Origin: an uncultured Clostridia bacterium | Lineage (GTDB): Bacteria > Bacillota > Clostridia > HGM11514 | DNA length: 6,724 bases | Assembly (NCBI GenBank): GCA_934489915.1 | Contig: CAKSSZ010000083.1 | Span: 1-6,724 of the forward strand | Direction of reading: 5' to 3' | Position numbers and translations under genes: made by a program | The notes under the pieces: generated by a model | Seen by the model: only the letters and a program-made list of their open reading frames with translations | The model's database searches: none | Told to the model about the DNA's origin: nothing | Part shown: positions 5,560-6,724 of the stretch, piece by piece | Layout: each line of letters begins with the position of its first letter | How positions within the stretch are numbered: position 1 is the stretch's first letter

Positions 5560-6724
5560 TTACTCCCGCTCTTTTGTTTTTTCCCGGATCATCATCCGAA
5601 TCGGCGTTCCTTCCAGCCCAAACACAGACCGAATCTGATTTTCCAGATATCGCTGGTAGGAAAAATGAAACAGCTCCTTGTTGTTCACAAAGAATACAAA
5701 GGAGGGCGGCTTCACCCCGACCTGCGTAGCATATAAAATTTTCAGCCGTTTTCCCTTATCGCTTGGGGGCTGCACCTGCGCCACCGCGTCTCCGATCACA
5801 TCGTTGAGCATCCCGGTAGCAATCCGCATGGCGTGCTGCTCACTGACAAAATTGATCAGCTCAAACAACTTGTTGACCCGCTGCCCGGTTTTGGCAGAAA
5901 TGAACACAATCGGTGCATAAGTCATAAAGCTCAGCCCTTCCATCACACGGGTGCGGAACTGGTTCATGGTTTTCCCGTCCTTCTCCACCAGATCCCATTT
6001 ATTCACCACAATCACAATCGCCCGCCCCTTCTCGTGGGCATAGCCGGCAATTTTCGTATCCTGCTCCGTCACACCCTCCACAGCGTCTAACATCAGCAGG
6101 CAAACGTCACTCCGTTCAATGGCAGTTAAAGACCGTACCACGCTGTAATGTTCAATGGCCTCTTCCACCTTTTTCCGCTTTCTCATACCGGCAGTATCCA
6201 CAAACACATACTGCCGCCCCTCATAGGTATAGGGCGAATCTACAGCGTCCCGTGTGGTACCGGGAATGTGGCTGACAATATGCCGCTCCTCTCCCAAAAT
6301 CCGATTAATTAAGGAAGATTTCCCTGCATTTGGCTTTCCGATCACTGCCACCCGGGTCACATCCTCGTCATATTCCTCCAGCGCCGCCGGGTCAAAATGA
6401 GAGGTAATGGCGTCCAGCACCTCTCCCAAGCCTAACCCGTGAGTGGAAGAAATGGGGTACACCTCATCTAACCCCAGGTTATAAAACTCATAAAATTCCA
6501 TCGGCGGCTCCCCAATCTGATCCACCTTATTGCAGGCAAGCACCACCGGCTTGGAGGATTTTTGCAGCATAGAGGCAATCTCCCGATCGGTTGCCGTCAC
6601 ACCCTCCTTCACATTGGTCAGGAATAAAATCACATCGGCCGACTCGATGGCAAGTTCCGCCTGCCGCCGCATCTGCGCCAGAATGATATCCTTGCTGTAC
6701 GGCTCAATCCCGCCCGTATCAATC
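5560..6724 (-). CDS. der: Ribosome-assembly GTPase Der (EngA), N-terminus beyond the window
   Basis: Der is a double-domain GTPase needed for maturation of the large ribosomal subunit. The frame enters from the right edge already inside the first G domain; the first visible residues IDTGGIEP are its G3 (DTGG) switch. The G1 P-loop and about the first 50 residues are outside, and 387 residues are visible. Counting from the edge, the first domain continues with NKVD (65-68) and SSTHG (92-96). The second domain holds GKPNAGKSS (129-137), GTTRD (155-159), DTAG (176-179), NKWD (241-244) and SAK (276-278). A KH-like RNA-binding domain fills about 297-387, with KGKRLKILYATQ, PPSFVFFVN and SYQRYLENQIR. 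The tail KTKERE is basic/charged. The stop TAA lies 19 nt before plsY, and der-plsY-gpsA is a familiar order in Firmicutes. All visible GTPase motifs are intact. Confidence 0.97.
   Translation of the reverse strand, partial: IDTGGIEPYSKDIILAQMRRQAELAIESADVILFLTNVKEGVTATDREIASMLQKSSKPVVLACNKVDQIGEPPMEFYEFYNLGLDEVYPISSTHGLGLGEVLDAITSHFDPAALEEYDEDVTRVAVIGKPNAGKSSLINRILGEERHIVSHIPGTTRDAVDSPYTYEGRQYVFVDTAGMRKRKKVEEAIEHYSVVRSLTAIERSDVCLLMLDAVEGVTEQDTKIAGYAHEKGRAIVIVVNKWDLVEKDGKTMNQFRTRVMEGLSFMTYAPIVFISAKTGQRVNKLFELINFVSEQHAMRIATGMLNDVIGDAVAQVQPPSDKGKRLKILYATQVGVKPPSFVFFVNNKELFHFSYQRYLENQIRSVFGLEGTPIRMMIREKTKERE

Noticed and set aside
5227..5736. A 169-codon plus-strand frame opposite plsY and the end of der
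   Set aside because: It crosses the intergenic gap of two conserved genes in antisense and shows no domain features.

Overview
The window is a stretch of bacterial chromosome in which every gene I can support lies on the minus strand, so it reads right to left as one gene train. The der, plsY, gpsA order, the strong GGAG/AAGG-type ribosome binding sites, ATGA stop-start overlaps and intermediate base composition suggest a Gram-positive anaerobe of the Clostridia (perhaps Oscillospiraceae-like). That placement is an inference. I see no mobile element, CRISPR array, tRNA or rRNA.

The right half (2409-6724) is conserved housekeeping. It holds the ribosome-assembly GTPase Der (start beyond the right edge), the acyl-phosphate glycerol-3-phosphate acyltransferase PlsY, the NAD(P)-dependent glycerol-3-phosphate dehydrogenase GpsA, and nicotinate phosphoribosyltransferase PncB. 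GpsA makes the sn-glycerol-3-phosphate that PlsY acylates, so these two form the entry to phospholipid synthesis. PncB feeds the NAD pool that GpsA depends on. Junctions are tight: 19 nt between der and plsY, an 8-nt overlap for plsY-gpsA, and an ATGA overlap for gpsA-pncB.

After a 117-bp gap comes a less ordinary three-gene cassette (1-2291). It encodes an SGNH/GDSL-type hydrolase without a signal peptide, a small single-pass membrane protein with an extracytoplasmic beta-rich domain, and a multi-pass membrane protein with the sequence hallmarks of PIG-V-like (GT-C) mannosyltransferases. This last frame has no stop inside the window and covers 1-1060, a stretch that otherwise looks empty. 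The SGNH and small-protein genes share an ATGA overlap, and the glycosyltransferase gene follows 23 bp later with a good ribosome binding site. The likely theme is building or modifying a lipid-linked surface glycan. The substrate is unknown, and the small protein as a partner of the transferase is the most speculative and most interesting idea here.
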